Notes: generated by a model from the letters alone, not told the origin. Shown: positions 35,087-46,843, counted from the first letter of the stretch. The stretch: 64,000 bases of DNA from Siphonodentalium dalli (GCA_032622095.1 CP136067.1:176240556-176304555), one strand, 5' to 3'. Numbers and translations are program-made.

Positions 35087-36289
35087 ATGTCAACCATGGG
35101 CGAAACGTGGACATCCACTATCTCGACTACTAATGCAACGATGGTGGTGGAAACATGGACGGTTGCTATGAACATTTCCGATATTAATGCAACTAGTACT
35201 GTGGGAACGACAGTGCGGCCCGATGCTTGGGAGGACTATTGGGAATATTACATATATAAATATATGAATAATCATTATCTGAGAGTCCTTGGCGGACTAG
35301 GATTCCCTGGGAACATTGCAGCGTTCGTCACGCTCATTTCCATGAGACCAATGACGTCATCGACTATATTCATGGCTGTCTTGGCGTGTTCGGACACGTG
35401 TGCGCTCTTCTTCAGACTGTTGGTTCACGAGCTTACTCGCGACGAAGATTACAAATTCACGACAGACGGTTGGGACTGTATGTTCATATATTTTTTCTCA
35501 TCCCTCATGGGGATGTTTTCTAATTGGCTAATTGTCTTGATGACGTCAGGTCGATTTATTGCAGTCTGGTTCCCGTTCAAAGCAAATAGGATTTGTACCA
35601 AAATGAACACATTGCTGGCGTTACTGGTGTTGTTCGTTGTCTTGATACCTTTAAATGGACAGATTTTTTTCACGATCGGTTCCGTGGGGAAAGGTAAGAG
35701 CTGCGGGATAGAGACTGAAGATAAGGAATTCAGGGATTACTGGCATTGGATCGATGTAGCTCTGTATGCCGTCGTGCCATGTTCCCTCGTGGCTATATTT
35801 AATATACTGATTATCGTTGGACTGACTAAAGCATTGAGGATGAGGCGAGATGTTGCAGCTATCGACAAAAATAAAGAAAATCAACAAAAAGAAGTCGCTC
35901 GGATGCTTATTCTGGTGTCTGTTCTTTTCATCATTCTCACTGTTCCGAACACTATATGGAACGCGGTGAAAAAGAACTGGAAATATAAGGGAAAATTTGA
36001 AACAATACAGTATTATATCGTTGAAAAAGTTCTCTATTTCATGCTGGATTCGAATTTAGCGATTAATTTTTATCTGTACTTTGTTACGGCTGCCAGGTTT
36101 AGAAAAGCCCTAGTGAACTTGATAACGTGCAAGGGAAATCGGCATCAAGACAGAAGTTCTTATTACACGGGGACTAGCGTGATTTCTCGATCAAGTACAA
36201 TGCACCATCAGACACAAATGTCAAACTCAAACACTAGCATCTCACATGTATCTAACGGTTCCATGGCAACAAAGAAAAGTGTTGTCTAG
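35087..36289 (+). CDS. Class A (rhodopsin-like) G-protein-coupled receptor, probable peptide receptor
   Basis: Intact, intronless, 400 aa. The extracellular N-terminus (1-62) has sequons N16, N29 and N34. Seven membrane segments lie at about 65-85 (GFPGN, N76), 92-114 (LACSD, D103), 130-155, 172-195, 221-248 (P231), 269-294 (P287) and 312-336. C131 and C206 can form the conserved TM3-ECL2 disulfide. TM3 ends SGRFIAVWFP: R156 is kept, but the acidic residue of D/ERY is glycine. TM6 has LTVP for CWxP, and TM7 ends NFYLY for NPxxY; such variants occur in invertebrate peptide and orphan receptor expansions. The C-terminal tail is Ser/Thr-rich and ends SVV, a possible class I PDZ ligand. Met4 is an alternative start. 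The layout resembles FMRFamide-/GPR139-like receptors; the ligand cannot be read from sequence. No neighbouring gene shares its orientation or function. Confidence 0.93.
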   Translation: MSTMGETWTSTISTTNATMVVETWTVAMNISDINATSTVGTTVRPDAWEDYWEYYIYKYMNNHYLRVLGGLGFPGNIAAFVTLISMRPMTSSTIFMAVLACSDTCALFFRLLVHELTRDEDYKFTTDGWDCMFIYFFSSLMGMFSNWLIVLMTSGRFIAVWFPFKANRICTKMNTLLALLVLFVVLIPLNGQIFFTIGSVGKGKSCGIETEDKEFRDYWHWIDVALYAVVPCSLVAIFNILIIVGLTKALRMRRDVAAIDKNKENQQKEVARMLILVSVLFIILTVPNTIWNAVKKNWKYKGKFETIQYYIVEKVLYFMLDSNLAINFYLYFVTAARFRKALVNLITCKGNRHQDRSSYYTGTSVISRSSTMHHQTQMSNSNTSISHVSNGSMATKKSVV

Positions 36290-36404
36290 ATATGTTAGAT
36301 GTGTCCAGCGTTGGTGCGCCAAATAATCATTACGCATTTATAACCGGCTTACGGGGGTTACATGTCAGGCGTGATTTTTGTCTCAGAAGAAGCAGAGACT
36401 AACT

Positions 36405-36665
36405 ACAAATAGAAAAGTGAAAATAGTTCCACTATTCACCAAATTATGGTTACGATGTTACATTTGGAAGCCGTTTAAACAAGTTACCGAGAATAACTCC
36501 CATATTAGAAAAAATGAAAATATTTCCACTATATTCGCCAAATTGAGGATTAGAAAGTTACATTGGGAAATCGTTTAAAAGATCCGACATTTGTCGCAAA
36601 CTTAAATTTGCTTAACATAGATTAACAACTCCAACTTGAAAAAATTAAAATAGTTCCACTATTCT
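36405..36665 (+). repeat. Diverged ~108-bp tandem repeat downstream of the GPCR
   Basis: 'gaaaatagttccactattca' plus 'ccaaattatgg', 'gttacatttgg' and 'cgtttaaa' (36418-36480) is repeated in order at 36526-36580. The first word recurs alone at about 36648. It could lie in the receptor's 3' UTR. No clear AATAAA follows the stop closely; an ATTAAA occurs near 36645. Confidence 0.6.
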
Positions 36666-36864
36666 CAAACCTGTTACAAGTGCGTCGTATTTTTTGTTCT
36701 GCACCAAAAAAGGCCGTATATGAGATCTGTCGGATCGTGGGTTGAAGCTCCACACCAATCAGAGTGCATGTGTGACTCATATACATTATTTACGCACGCA
36801 CCGTGCATTGTTACATGGGATAGTTATAGCATTCTACATGCATATCCGACCGATCGACACTGCC

Positions 36865-37210
36865 TGTTCTCCCGAAAACTCACACTTTCTGCGCATCTGC
36901 TTATAATAGAACTTGTTTTATGTAGATAATCTGCTTAGAATCGCCTCATTTTGAGTCGTTAATCTGCTTAGAATTGCCTCATTTTGACTCCATAATGCGC
37001 TGAAAAGAGAGAATTTTAGTCACATTATCGACTCATAATGTGACGATTCTAAGCAGATTATGTGCGGATCCATCTGACGACTTTCCAGGTCTACGCTCTT
37101 TAACATGTGGCCCGCGCCATAAAACGAAATAACGGGCATGAGTCCATTATCTGCTTATTTCAGAATCAAATAATCACATTATGTACATATTTCACGTTAT
37201 ATGTCGATTT
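36865..37210 (-). repeat. 'Rcd' dispersed repeat, copy 4 (reverse)
   Basis: Reverse-strand copy from 'ctgttctcccgaaaactcac' to 'tacatatttcacgttatatg', with an extra duplicated 'aatctgcttagaat' block near 36930-36975. Confidence 0.65.
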
Positions 37211-37214
37211 GGCG

Positions 37215-38695
37215 TGGATATGTTGAACGACTAAGTACATGTACATTGTTCCCGGAATTCTCGTCTCTGACGAAAGTGTTGGATTAATGCCGACTGTATA
37301 TATTATACGTGGTGAAAACACCGAAGAGAATTGTGTTTTTCTGACTGATGTGGCTCCATTATTATGTAATTTATAGCATCTTCGATCATTTGGGGTCAAC
37401 CGGGTTTATTTAAAAAAAAACAGGTAGTTTAGTTGGTAGTTGCTGAATACACATGACCCCTTAGCTATAGCGTTCACGACACACACTGTGGTTGATATGA
37501 TTGACCCAATCAGTTGTCAATTAATACCGCATCGTTAATAAATCGCGAATACTCACCGCATACATTTCGCAGAGAGCAAACGACTCAGACTGAATCATTC
37601 CGCGGAATGGGTATTAAATGAAAATTATTGTGTTATTATCAGTTGATATATTGTAGGCGGTGACACACATCCTGCCTCTATAATTTATATTATAGCCACC
37701 CCAGAATGGGGTCACATGACCATGTTCATCACCACTTGTGCAGATCTACTAGTATACATATGATCCAATTTATGTGGATTAATGCAGGGATGTTGCATTA
37801 TATTTGTCGCATCTGCTAAATGTGCTGGTGTTATGTTTAGCACAAATACATAGCCTCTATGGGTCATGTTTTGCCACTTTTGACAACCCATACGTTTTTC
37901 GTGGTCATGGAAGCCATCTTGAATTTGCACCGGCATATCTGCATTTCAAATATGTCCAGACTTATAATGGAACACATGGCTAATGTAAATAGTTTATGCA
38001 GTAGCTTTTTGTATTCTGTTCATTATCGCTAATAGGTTTTGGAAATTGATTAGCACTTGACATGGCTTATCTTCTTATGGTCCCATTTGAAAATGTCACA
38101 CGACCACTGACTCATGTGTATATATCTATACAACATGTCTACCAAGAAATTTTCCAAGTCAAGACAACATTGTTCTGTCAGAAAACCAACAGCCGAATAT
38201 AGAGTAATCACAAGCAAAGACATGAACTTGTTTGAACTCGTATGACTTCAAACTCTCCACCCTATAAATTGTAATCCAGTATTGCGTGTTATCATAAACC
38301 CTCCCATCTCTACAGTGTTTATAACCAATTATACCATTGCGAGTCGTATCTGGATAGCATCCCTTTATTATATTGCAACAAATAAATACCACTCAATTAC
38401 ACATTAAAACTTGACCAATTTGATGCTTCCCACTAACAACAGAACTTACACTAAGTATAAATAATTGCATTGTTCTGGCTCAGACTGTACCGACCGAATT
38501 CATAGAATACAATGACCTTGACACCGTTTCTAAAAACAGAATTGTACGCTTACACCAGGTCCATCGTTAGAAAATAAATAGGCAACCGATTGTGCCTTTC
38601 TTCATATAACTACACATCCTAGAAAATGGAAACCTTCCAATTTCCCATAAATGTGCGTTTGGCATCGTACGTCAATTCGCATAAATGCGAGTTAA
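37215..38695. other. No gene recognised
   Basis: About 1.5 kb of AT-rich sequence. The minus-strand ORFs of 74-77 codons show no domain or signal. No repeat family from this window was found here. Confidence 0.35.
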
Positions 38696-38703
38696 AGAGT
38701 TAA

Positions 38704-39200
38704 AGGCACGGGCGGCGTTCATTGCAGAAATATTCATATTTGTTAAAATCGCCATCAACAGAAGGAATATTAAAATATATATATAGTTTTGTTCATATGC
38801 CAAACATAATGAGCGCGTAAATAGTATTTTGTCGTCAAGACGTACGATGGTGTGCGCAAACAAGAGCCTGCTCGTGTTACAGAACTGTTTACATAACAGC
38901 ACAATTCTATTGGTTAATCACACACAAATGATATAAACGCTTTTTATTATTTCCATATCAGGAAAACAGTAACAAATAACGCTCTTTATGTTTACCATAT
39001 CCGGATCCAAACAACAGCCAGGTTTTGTAACGATTTTTGCTTTTGTTTACATAACAAAGGAAAAACATTTGACAATAACATACTGTTTATGCCATATTTC
39101 TGATTGGTATAAGAACAAGGTATGTCTATTTTTTAACTATTCTTTCTGTTTATGGCGGTTTTTGACGGAGGTGAATATTTTAACAGCATACCACCACCAA
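38704..39200 (+). mobile_element. TTAA-type MITE, AGGCACG family, copy 3, left part (host of the large transposon)
   Basis: Follows TTAA (38700-38703) with AGGCACG and carries the family's words ('atattcatatttgtt', 'agagcctg.t.gtgttacag', 'cgctctttatgtttaccat', 'tttgtttacataacaa', 'gcggtttttgacgg'). It stops at 'ataccaccaccaa', where the other copies continue 'ggccaaccgtacctttaa'. The missing end is found at 45394. Confidence 0.85.
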
Positions 39201-39881
39201 TAGTGGAGTGCCTAGCTGCACCAATCGTTCACTTTGTGATAGAAGCATGAAACTTTCAGGGTTTTGTCCGTTTGTGGTGTACATTACCCAGTTAGCTGGT
39301 TCCAACTTTTAATGACCTCCTTGACCTTTTATTTGACCTTCTAAAGTAACAGTTTTTCGTGGTAGTCGCCTTAAATCTCAGAAATAACTTATATTTATAT
39401 CGGAATACAGGTGGAAAATTGTGGGAACATTGTGAGCATAATATACTTTCTTCTGAATCTGATTATGTTTTAAATAATCCAAGATGGCTGCCCAAAATGG
39501 CCGCCAAAATTCAATATTTTTTTTTACTGTTTTTGAATAAAATTGAAAAAAATATGGGTAAATAATACATAATTATGGTCTTTTTTGCATTGTTTATTGG
39601 CGTAAATCTTTAGCCTACCATATAAAGTCTTTTCTGGTATGCGAGTAATTTCTAGAATTAGGTTAAACAAAGGTACCAAAGAGACAGTGTTAAAACGTCC
39701 TGTACATTATTGGTGACATGAAATGGGCTCTAGCTAGTGTGTTGTCGCAATAAGCTTGCTGTTACTATCAAAAGACAACCATTATATGCATATGATCTGT
39801 ATGGTTTACAACTTATCCACAAAAATGTCAGATAACCCATGAATGGCAACCGGAAGTTAAAAATAACGCCATTTATACAAC

Positions 39882-42800
39882 ATGGATACCTTTACACAAG
39901 ATAGTAACTCGATAACGCCAACTTCTAACGAAGCCCTTTCACTGACTGGAGTAACTCGTTACATTGAGGACCCCATGAGTGAATCGACAAACAGCCCTGT
40001 TTTCAAGCTATCAGATTTGAGAAAGATTTATTCTGAGAAATTGAAGCAAATTGATCCTACAAACATATCAACTCCGGTCAATTCTACGCGCCTGAAAAAC
40101 AGGATACTAGCGTTGATACCAGGATTGCGGGCTCAAAATAAAGGCAAAGAAATTTTGCTTGCATACGAAGGTGATATAGGTTGTGCGATAAAACAAGCAT
40201 GTGACATGGGCCTTGATTCTGATGCCTTCCTGATTGCAAAAGGAGCCAGAATGGTTCGTAATGAAATACTTAGCACCCAAGAATACGGGGAGGAATTTCA
40301 TGGACATCTTAACGCGCGCGGAGTGGCAGAAAAAGTCTGTACCGAACATGCTCAGTACCCTTATCAGTCTTATACTGTATGGACCAAAATGTTCGTCTAA
40401 AGATATTAAAGAGGACAGTCCAGATTATGCTGTACCAGTGCATAGCATATCACAACTCATAGGGTATAATGTGGTCAACGATAAACGAACGTCACGCAAA
40501 CCAAGTGAACATACTCGCTATGATACAAAACGGAAACCCCCTTTGGCAATTTATCTCGGCGTGATGATTCATGGGGCAACCAGAAAGAAAAAACTTGTCG
40601 ACAAACTTCATAGTCTTAGACTTTCTGTATCATACAAACGCGTGATGAGTATCTCAAACTGTCTTGCTAATACTGTGTGCGCCCAGTATGCACAAGAGGG
40701 TTTTGTTTGTCCACCTGATATGAAAACTGGTGTGTTCACAACTGCCGCCGTGGACAACATAGATCATAATCCTTCATCGACCACGGCCAAGGATTCATTC
40801 CACGGTACCGCCGCATCACTAACGAATCATGTTTCTACAGAAAATACAGGATCACAGAGGGCAAGGCATAACTACGACTCATCAGGGAGTTCATTCACTG
40901 GCACCATCCCGCACAGTTATACCATGGTCAAACCTGTTTCTTTGAGCAATTCTGATGTTTTGGTACCGCCTGTTGAAGGTGCTGTTCATCCAGATGGACA
41001 GACATTCCAGCTTGCCACAGCTGACGAAGACGAGTGGCTGCCCAAGCTGGTGGATGCAGTATCTCATGAGAAATCAACTGAAGTGGAGAAAGTGGAATCA
41101 CACCTTAAAGGCACGTGAGGCCTTAGTTGTCGAAAATATTCATATTTGTTCCAATCACCGTAAACAGAAAAACATTAAAACGCATAAAGTTTCGTTCATA
41201 TATACCATGACCATCGCGTAAACAGCATGCTATCATAAAGACATACTATCTTTTACCTAAGCAAGAGCCTGATTGTGTTACAGAAGACAGCACAGTGCTA
41301 CTGGCTAATCGCACACAAATGGCATAAACGCTCTTTATTAGTTCCATATCGGGAATTCACCAACAAAGAACGCTCTTTATGTTTACCATCATAATATAAA
41401 CAAACACCAGAAAAGTAACTTTTTAAGCTTTTGTTTACATAACAATTGTTAAACATATGACAATAACATACTGTTTATGCGATATTTCTTATTTGTATAC
41501 GGACAAAGTCTGTCTACATTTTTATGTTCTTTCTGTTTGTGGAGGTTTTTGACGGTTGGAAATATTTTCACAGGATACCCACCACCAAGGCCAACCGTAC
41601 CTTTAATTGATCAGCATTCTACTCAAATAAACAGGAAAGTGTGATGCCACAAGCAATAATTGGACTTCTCCCTCTATTCACAGAGAATGCAAATTCGACA
41701 GCGATGATTATGCACCCAATGCGAATTGTGCAAGATGCTGTTGAATTTCTCAATGCAGGACAGATTCCTGTTTTAGCTATGGATCAACCTTTATTTAGTC
41801 TACTGTCTAGCAAAGCGCATCCAATGGACATTTCACGAACGTTATGGTGAGAATACGTGCGTCATCATGATGGGTGGCATGCATATCGAGATGGCGTTTT
41901 TGTCAGTATTGGGACAGTGGCTGGCTAACAGTGGTTGGTCATATATGTTTGTTCGTGCGGGTATAATCAGGCAAATGTGATTCAATATTGTCAGGACATA
42001 AACTCAAGCAATCTCGTTATGCTCATCAAGTAACTGTTGCAGCCCTTCGTGTTCTCTTAGATAGGGCATACACTGATTTTATCAATGATCAACCAAACGA
42101 GTGTACTTCAAAACTGTCATTTGGGAAGTGGTGCGAGGGTGTGTTAAAAACTATCCGCAGTTCATGTATTGATATACAGTGGCCGAACTAGAAATTCTTC
42201 TCAATGTTTTCGTGCGATCACTCAGGGTTGGAGATTTCCCTCTTCATTTGGATTGCCTGGACAAAATGATGCCCTGGTTTTTCTCACTAGATCATATTCA
42301 TTACTCTCGGTGGCTTCTAGTGCACATACGGGATATGGTCCAACTGAAAGAGCAACACCCATCTGTATATACATAATTCATGCAAGGTAACTTTGTCATA
42401 CAACGCTCAAATAACAAGTTCTCTAAAATGGCGTTGGACCAGTCACACGAGCAGTCTAACAAGGTAATCAAAGGGGGTGGAGGTGCTGTTGGGCTGACTG
42501 AGAATCCTGCGGCTCTAAAGCGGTGGCGTTTGTCAGGACCTGAGTTCGCTAGAATTATTAATGAGTTCGAATACTCTAACCACACAGACATATTAGCATC
42601 TAATCATCATGAATGGTCACCAAGGAAGCATGCATATTTTCTTAATGATGTGTCGTCGCTTGTTTCTGTGTCGGAAGCTGGCAACCCTTTCCTTGAGACA
42701 AGTCCTGACCTTATTCGACTCGATACTATGGACTGTATGTCAACCGATGTGATTGTTTCTATAACATCTGCAAGGCAGAAAGGGGCTGAAATATACGCCG

Positions 42801-44145
42801 AGTTCGTTGAACAGAGATTGCTCAAACCAGACTCAAATGACCCACTTTCTGATACAATTACAAAGTTGTCCCTGTCTCTCTTCTGTACTCAATCTAAAAG
42901 AAAATAAAAACTCCAAGATAAAAACTACTCTTTGAAAAACGACTGTCTGTTGTTTTCGCGGTTGTATATAGGGTGTCAAGTGAGAGATGGTGACCTGGAA
43001 CAATTCTTTTCCCACGAAAATCAAGCGAACCCTCCAGCACTTTCTGCTAATGGCAAGCTGCGAACTGAGATGAAGTCTGATCTTCTAAGCTGTTTGGAAC
43101 AGACCGCGCCAAGCAAAGCAGCTGAACACCCACCAGATGTGACGGCGATTGTACTTGATGGATCGGTGATTGTCAACATGGTCCAACCAGCATCTTCAGC
43201 AACATTTGGTTATTATGCAGATAACTCCTTTGTGCCATATGTGACGTCGCAGCTAGAAAACGCGAAACGAGTTGACGTTGTATGGGATAGATACTTACCA
43301 AAAATTTGAAATCTGAAATCAGAGAACAGCGAGGTGAAGGGATCAGAAGACGTGTGCTGGAAAAAACTCAGATACCACGCAACTGGTCATCGTTCCTCCG
43401 TAATTCGGAGAATATGTCTGAATTGTTTTCATTTCTGTCCAAGAAATTAGTCAAACTCGACGTTTCCCAGAAACAACTATTCGTGACGGAAGAGAACCAT
43501 GTGTTGTGTATTAATGCTGGAGACGCACCGATTGACGGATTGGTATCGGGCAATCACGAAGAGGCAGATACGCTGGTTATTCTTCATGTAGCACATTCAG
43601 TTCGCAACGGACACACCAAAGTTTTAATCCGAACTGTCGATACCGACGTTGTAATTCTTGCCGTAGCTCATGTTTGTCAATTTGAAATTGAAGAATAGTG
43701 GATTGCCTCGGGGTAAAAAAACAACTATCGTTTGTTACCAACCCATGAAATAGCTGTTTCGCTTGGTCCCGATAAATCAAAGGTGTTACCTGCTTTCCAT
43801 GCATTAACTGGGTCAGACACTACATCCGCTTTTGCCGGGAGAGGTAAAAAAACAGCGTGGAATGTCTGGGAATCGTATCCTGAAATCACGGACGCCTTGT
43901 TATGTCAATTCCCCCCAAGTGTTGCCGAGGGTTCATTGGATATTATACAGCGGTTCGTCGTTCTTATGTACTCCAAGACTTCTGGAACAATGACTGTGAA
44001 TGAGGCTAGGAGATTGTTATTCGCCAAAGGTACTAGAACCATAGAGACAATTCCACCGACGCTTGGCGCTTTCAGGGAACACGTCAATCGAGTTGCATAT
44101 CAAGCAGGTTTCATCTGGGGACAGTCATTTGTCGCTGCATTGTAA
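39882..44145 (+). pseudogene. Transposon protein with XPG/FEN-like nuclease domain (Academ-type), frame-broken
   Basis: One former ORF of about 1,150-1,250 codons, now in nine or so pieces: 39882-40400, 40234-41104, (MITE), 41641-41815, 41815-41985, 41988-42191, 42179-42376, 42380-42907, 42932-43309, 43306-43698 and 43732-44145. Recognisable family landmarks in order are VDNIDHNPSSTTAKDSFHGT (about 40755), GQIPVLAMDQPLFSLL, SLDHIHYSRWLLVHIRDM, GGGGAVGLTENPAALKRW, and then the nuclease. The nuclease has an N-region (LDGSVIVNM...VDVVWDRY, 43158-43290), an I-region (NHEEADT, then RTVDTDVVILA, about 43550-43660) and a helix-hairpin-helix-like LTGSDTTSAFAGRGKKTAW (about 43805-43862). Paired acidic residues as in FEN1/XPG active sites are visible. 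Homologues are abundant as uncharacterised multicopy proteins in marine invertebrates. The shifts and the MITE make it inactive. Confidence 0.85.
41109..41602 (+). mobile_element. TTAA-type MITE, AGGCACG family, copy 1, inside the transposon gene
   Basis: TTAA at 41105-41108 and 41603-41606; inverted ends AGGCACGTG and complement of AGGTACGG. Very similar to 55928-56390. It separates the codons for VEKVESHL from the downstream transposon reading frame, so it landed after the large element had inserted. Confidence 0.9.
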
Positions 44146-45393
44146 TTCAGATGCCAATGTTTAATTGACTCTCGATATCACAATAGAGATTCGTTTGATC
44201 TGATCAGGTGACAAAATATCAACTGACTCAGTCTACATGTTAAACGTTCGCAATTTTTGATCCAAATATTCCAATTCGTGGAAAACGAAATGGATTTAAC
44301 TGCTATCAACTGTCCGATTTTCGTTGGTCATTTTGGGCTAAATTTTGATCATTAGTAAATTATATCTGCCTACTTTCTAGAAATTGACATGTTGGTACAA
44401 TCGGTATACTATTCAACGCATTTTGGGTGGCTTTTAAATGTCATAGTGACATAAAATTGAACAGGACAGTATATTCTTGGTTTTTATATGCCGTCGCGTT
44501 TTATGTGTACCTGTGGCTCCATATAGGGTTATAGCATACCTGTTTGCAAAACATTGTGTAGCTTGGCTAATTTTATTTGAACAATAGACCATCTGACCCT
44601 GTTTAATCTTTTTCACTCATGAAATTACAGAAATTTAGCAAAAAGTGTAATAAATTGCTTATTTTCGCCACTTCCGGGTTACATTTGGGTTCATTTTGGC
44701 AACCATTTTGGCATTGCTGAACCATTTTTGGAACATAACTGCGAAACAGTCTTATCAATGTCCAAGTGTCAATAGTGGGCATTCAAACGTGTACATGCAA
44801 CGCCCGTGTAACGCAAATAGTGTGTGGAATATACCTGCAATGGTTTGTTTTGTCGATTTGATGACCATTTTTTCAACAACAAGTGCGCGATGCAATGGTG
44901 ACTCTAGAGTACCAAAATAGCTCCAAAGTGATGTCAAGTGACTACTATCAATATAATGATGACAAATTGCCGAATAACCGTAATGAATTCTGGTCAAATT
45001 GCGAAAGAAATTAAGATTTAAAGAAAAAATACCATTTTTTTTCAAGTTCGGCGGCCATTTTGGAATATGTTGGTGGCCATCTTGGACGTTGCCTAACAAA
45101 ATTTACGTCATTAAATGGGCAAATATATGAGGAACAGAATGAAATAAATTCCAATGTCATAGCGCAAACATTTTTTCTACAATCCGCGTATAACTAGAGA
45201 TAGGGTAATAACGCGAAATTCGGCGACCCGGTCCGGTTCCATTCCAGATTTTTACCAGTTCCACTCACCAGAAAGGTGGAACTGGCTAGGGTGTAGTTGA
45301 CAACATATTAGGCAACATCTGTACCAAATTTGGTGCTTCTATCACAAAGTGAACGATTTGACCATTTTCGTGCAGTTAGGCCCTCCACTACAA

Positions 45394-45407
45394 CGCCGCC
45401 CGTATCT
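45394..45407 (+). mobile_element. TTAA-type MITE, AGGCACG family, copy 3, right end
   Basis: 'cgccgcccgtatct' followed by TTAA (45408-45411) matches the terminal 'ggccaaccgtacct-ttaa' of the other copies. It completes the MITE begun at 38704. Confidence 0.75.
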
Positions 45408-45593
45408 TTAAGATCACACACAATAATCGATATCTTTTTCAACGTTCCGATTATCGAAGTATCTGGATTAAACATGATGACAAACATACATAAATACATA
45501 TCATGATAACATTGAAAGCATGAGTATTTCCCGATTGTACATAAGCTCACCCAATTTGCGTTAACAATGGCCCCTCGCTACATTATAAATTAC

Positions 45594-45682
45594 TGTGGTG
45601 GATTGACGGTAACATGGTGTGACATTGACGGCTCGGAGTTTATGTCGTCAATGTCACACCATGTTACCATCAATCCACCACA
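45594..45682. repeat. Perfect long hairpin, 37-bp arms
   Basis: TGTGGTGGATTGACGGTAAC then ATGGTGTGACATTGACG, with its complement after a 15-bp spacer and one mismatch. Probably a minimal MITE or foldback remnant; no second copy was seen in the window. Confidence 0.85.
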
Positions 45683-46159
45683 ACGTCACGTATGTTCTGC
45701 CGACAGTCCTGGTCAATCTTAGAAATTTGACAATTATTCCGAAGAATGATCAACAGAAAATAACAAAAATTCCTATCGCTCTCGGAATAACGTTGTTCAG
45801 CGTGAGTTATGGAAAAGCAGGCCAGCGACAAACGATGAAGCGGTTGTCTTGGTTTCCCTTATGTTGACGACTCGATAGGTAAAATGGAATATGTTGCGCG
45901 GCTCTCTAACCAATCAACGACGCGGTTTCTTACTGGAGGCGGAACATAATTATATAATATTCATAATTCCATGTACTTGAGCATATGTCACTACACCATT
46001 GGTATCTTCCCAACATCAGTCACATCGGTCCTACTTGGTTTTACATCTGTATAGTATCCCCAGTGTTAATATTCATCACACCGTCCGCGCAGGTCTCTAA
46101 CTATATGAACACCAATTGTTATCTAGCCATAACAACACGACCAACATGTCTAGTCTGCA

Positions 46160-46690
46160 TATAGATAGATAGATAGATAGATAGATTTATTCAGCAAACG
46201 ACGCCCCATTATAGGGACAGGTTGCCATGTATAATAATATTAACAGTGTATCATGTGACATCATACAATATATTGACATTACATACATTGAATAATAGTG
46301 ATAATATATATATATATATATTCATTAATTGCGTATATTTTTATCTGTATAGTGAGTTATCATACATGATTCAACACACGTAATTTGTCTAGTTTAGCTG
46401 TGATCTGGCCTCGAATAACCGCTTGACTACGTTGCAGATTTGGGAGCATATTTGAGCTGTGCCATTGGCTAATATATGTGTGAGTTGGTCCAATCTACTC
46501 ATCAATCGAAAATTGATAAAATTATCACCCATAATTTTAATGAGTTCATTCCGTATAGGAAGAAATGTTGGACAATCAATTAGGAAATGCCTCTCATCGT
46601 CGATCAATATAACATACATGTATACCAAAATCCAATCTATTTTGCCGCCCATCCACCTCAATCTATCCACACATCAGCTGTGATAGGAAC
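46160..46690 (-). pseudogene. 5'-truncated LINE: ORF2 C-terminal end, 3' UTR and (CTAT)n tail
   Basis: The minus-strand ORF 46670-46389 reads DDERHFLIDCPTFLPIRNEL and continues to a stop. This is the zinc-ribbon-like C-terminal segment that follows reverse transcriptase in CR1/L2-type and related LINEs (short H..C.P remnant; first cysteines lost). Downstream on the same strand come 'gctgaataaatctatctatc' and a (CTAT)n tail at about 46188-46165, a typical LINE 3' terminus. No RT domain remains. A duplicated target site was not identified. Confidence 0.75.
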
Positions 46691-46750
46691 ACAGTCCATT
46701 GTGACTATTTCACCCATAATACTACATTATTGTTACCGATACATGCTTCA

Positions 46751-46843
46751 TAGTTGTATTACAATGTTATGTTGGTGTATACAGTGTATTACAATGTTAT
46801 GTTGGTGTATACAGTGTATTACAATGTTATGTTGGTGTATACA
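46751..46843 (+). repeat. Three tandem 30-bp units
   Basis: TGTATTACAATGTTATGTTG plus GTGTATACAG, three copies, abutting the left end of the mariner-like MITE. The last unit's 'gtatacagt' overlaps that terminus. Confidence 0.9.

Larger units (their letters stand above)
39201..45390 (+). mobile_element. Academ-like DNA transposon, 6.19 kb, with inverted termini and CAA target duplication
   Basis: The left end TAGTGGAGTGCCTAGCTGCA then TCGTTCACTTTGTGATAGAA is matched by the reverse complement of the right end (TAGTGGAGGGCCTAACTGCA, a 10-bp spacer, then the same second word). Flanking CAA occurs at 39198-39200 and 45391-45393. Joining the flanks rebuilds the end of the interrupted MITE, so the boundaries are exact. 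The subterminal 'ccaagatggc' and 'aaaatggccgcc' words are also inverted. Inside is a broken gene with an XPG/FEN-like nuclease, the hallmark of the Academ superfamily, and short 3-4 bp duplications are reported for that group. Without its internal MITE the element is about 5.7 kb. Confidence 0.8.

Noticed and set aside
39201-39205. TAGTG/CACTA at the ends of the 6.2-kb element suggesting a CACTA transposon
   Set aside because: Orientation is reversed (CACTA elements begin CACTA and end TAGTG), and the encoded protein is an XPG-nuclease type.
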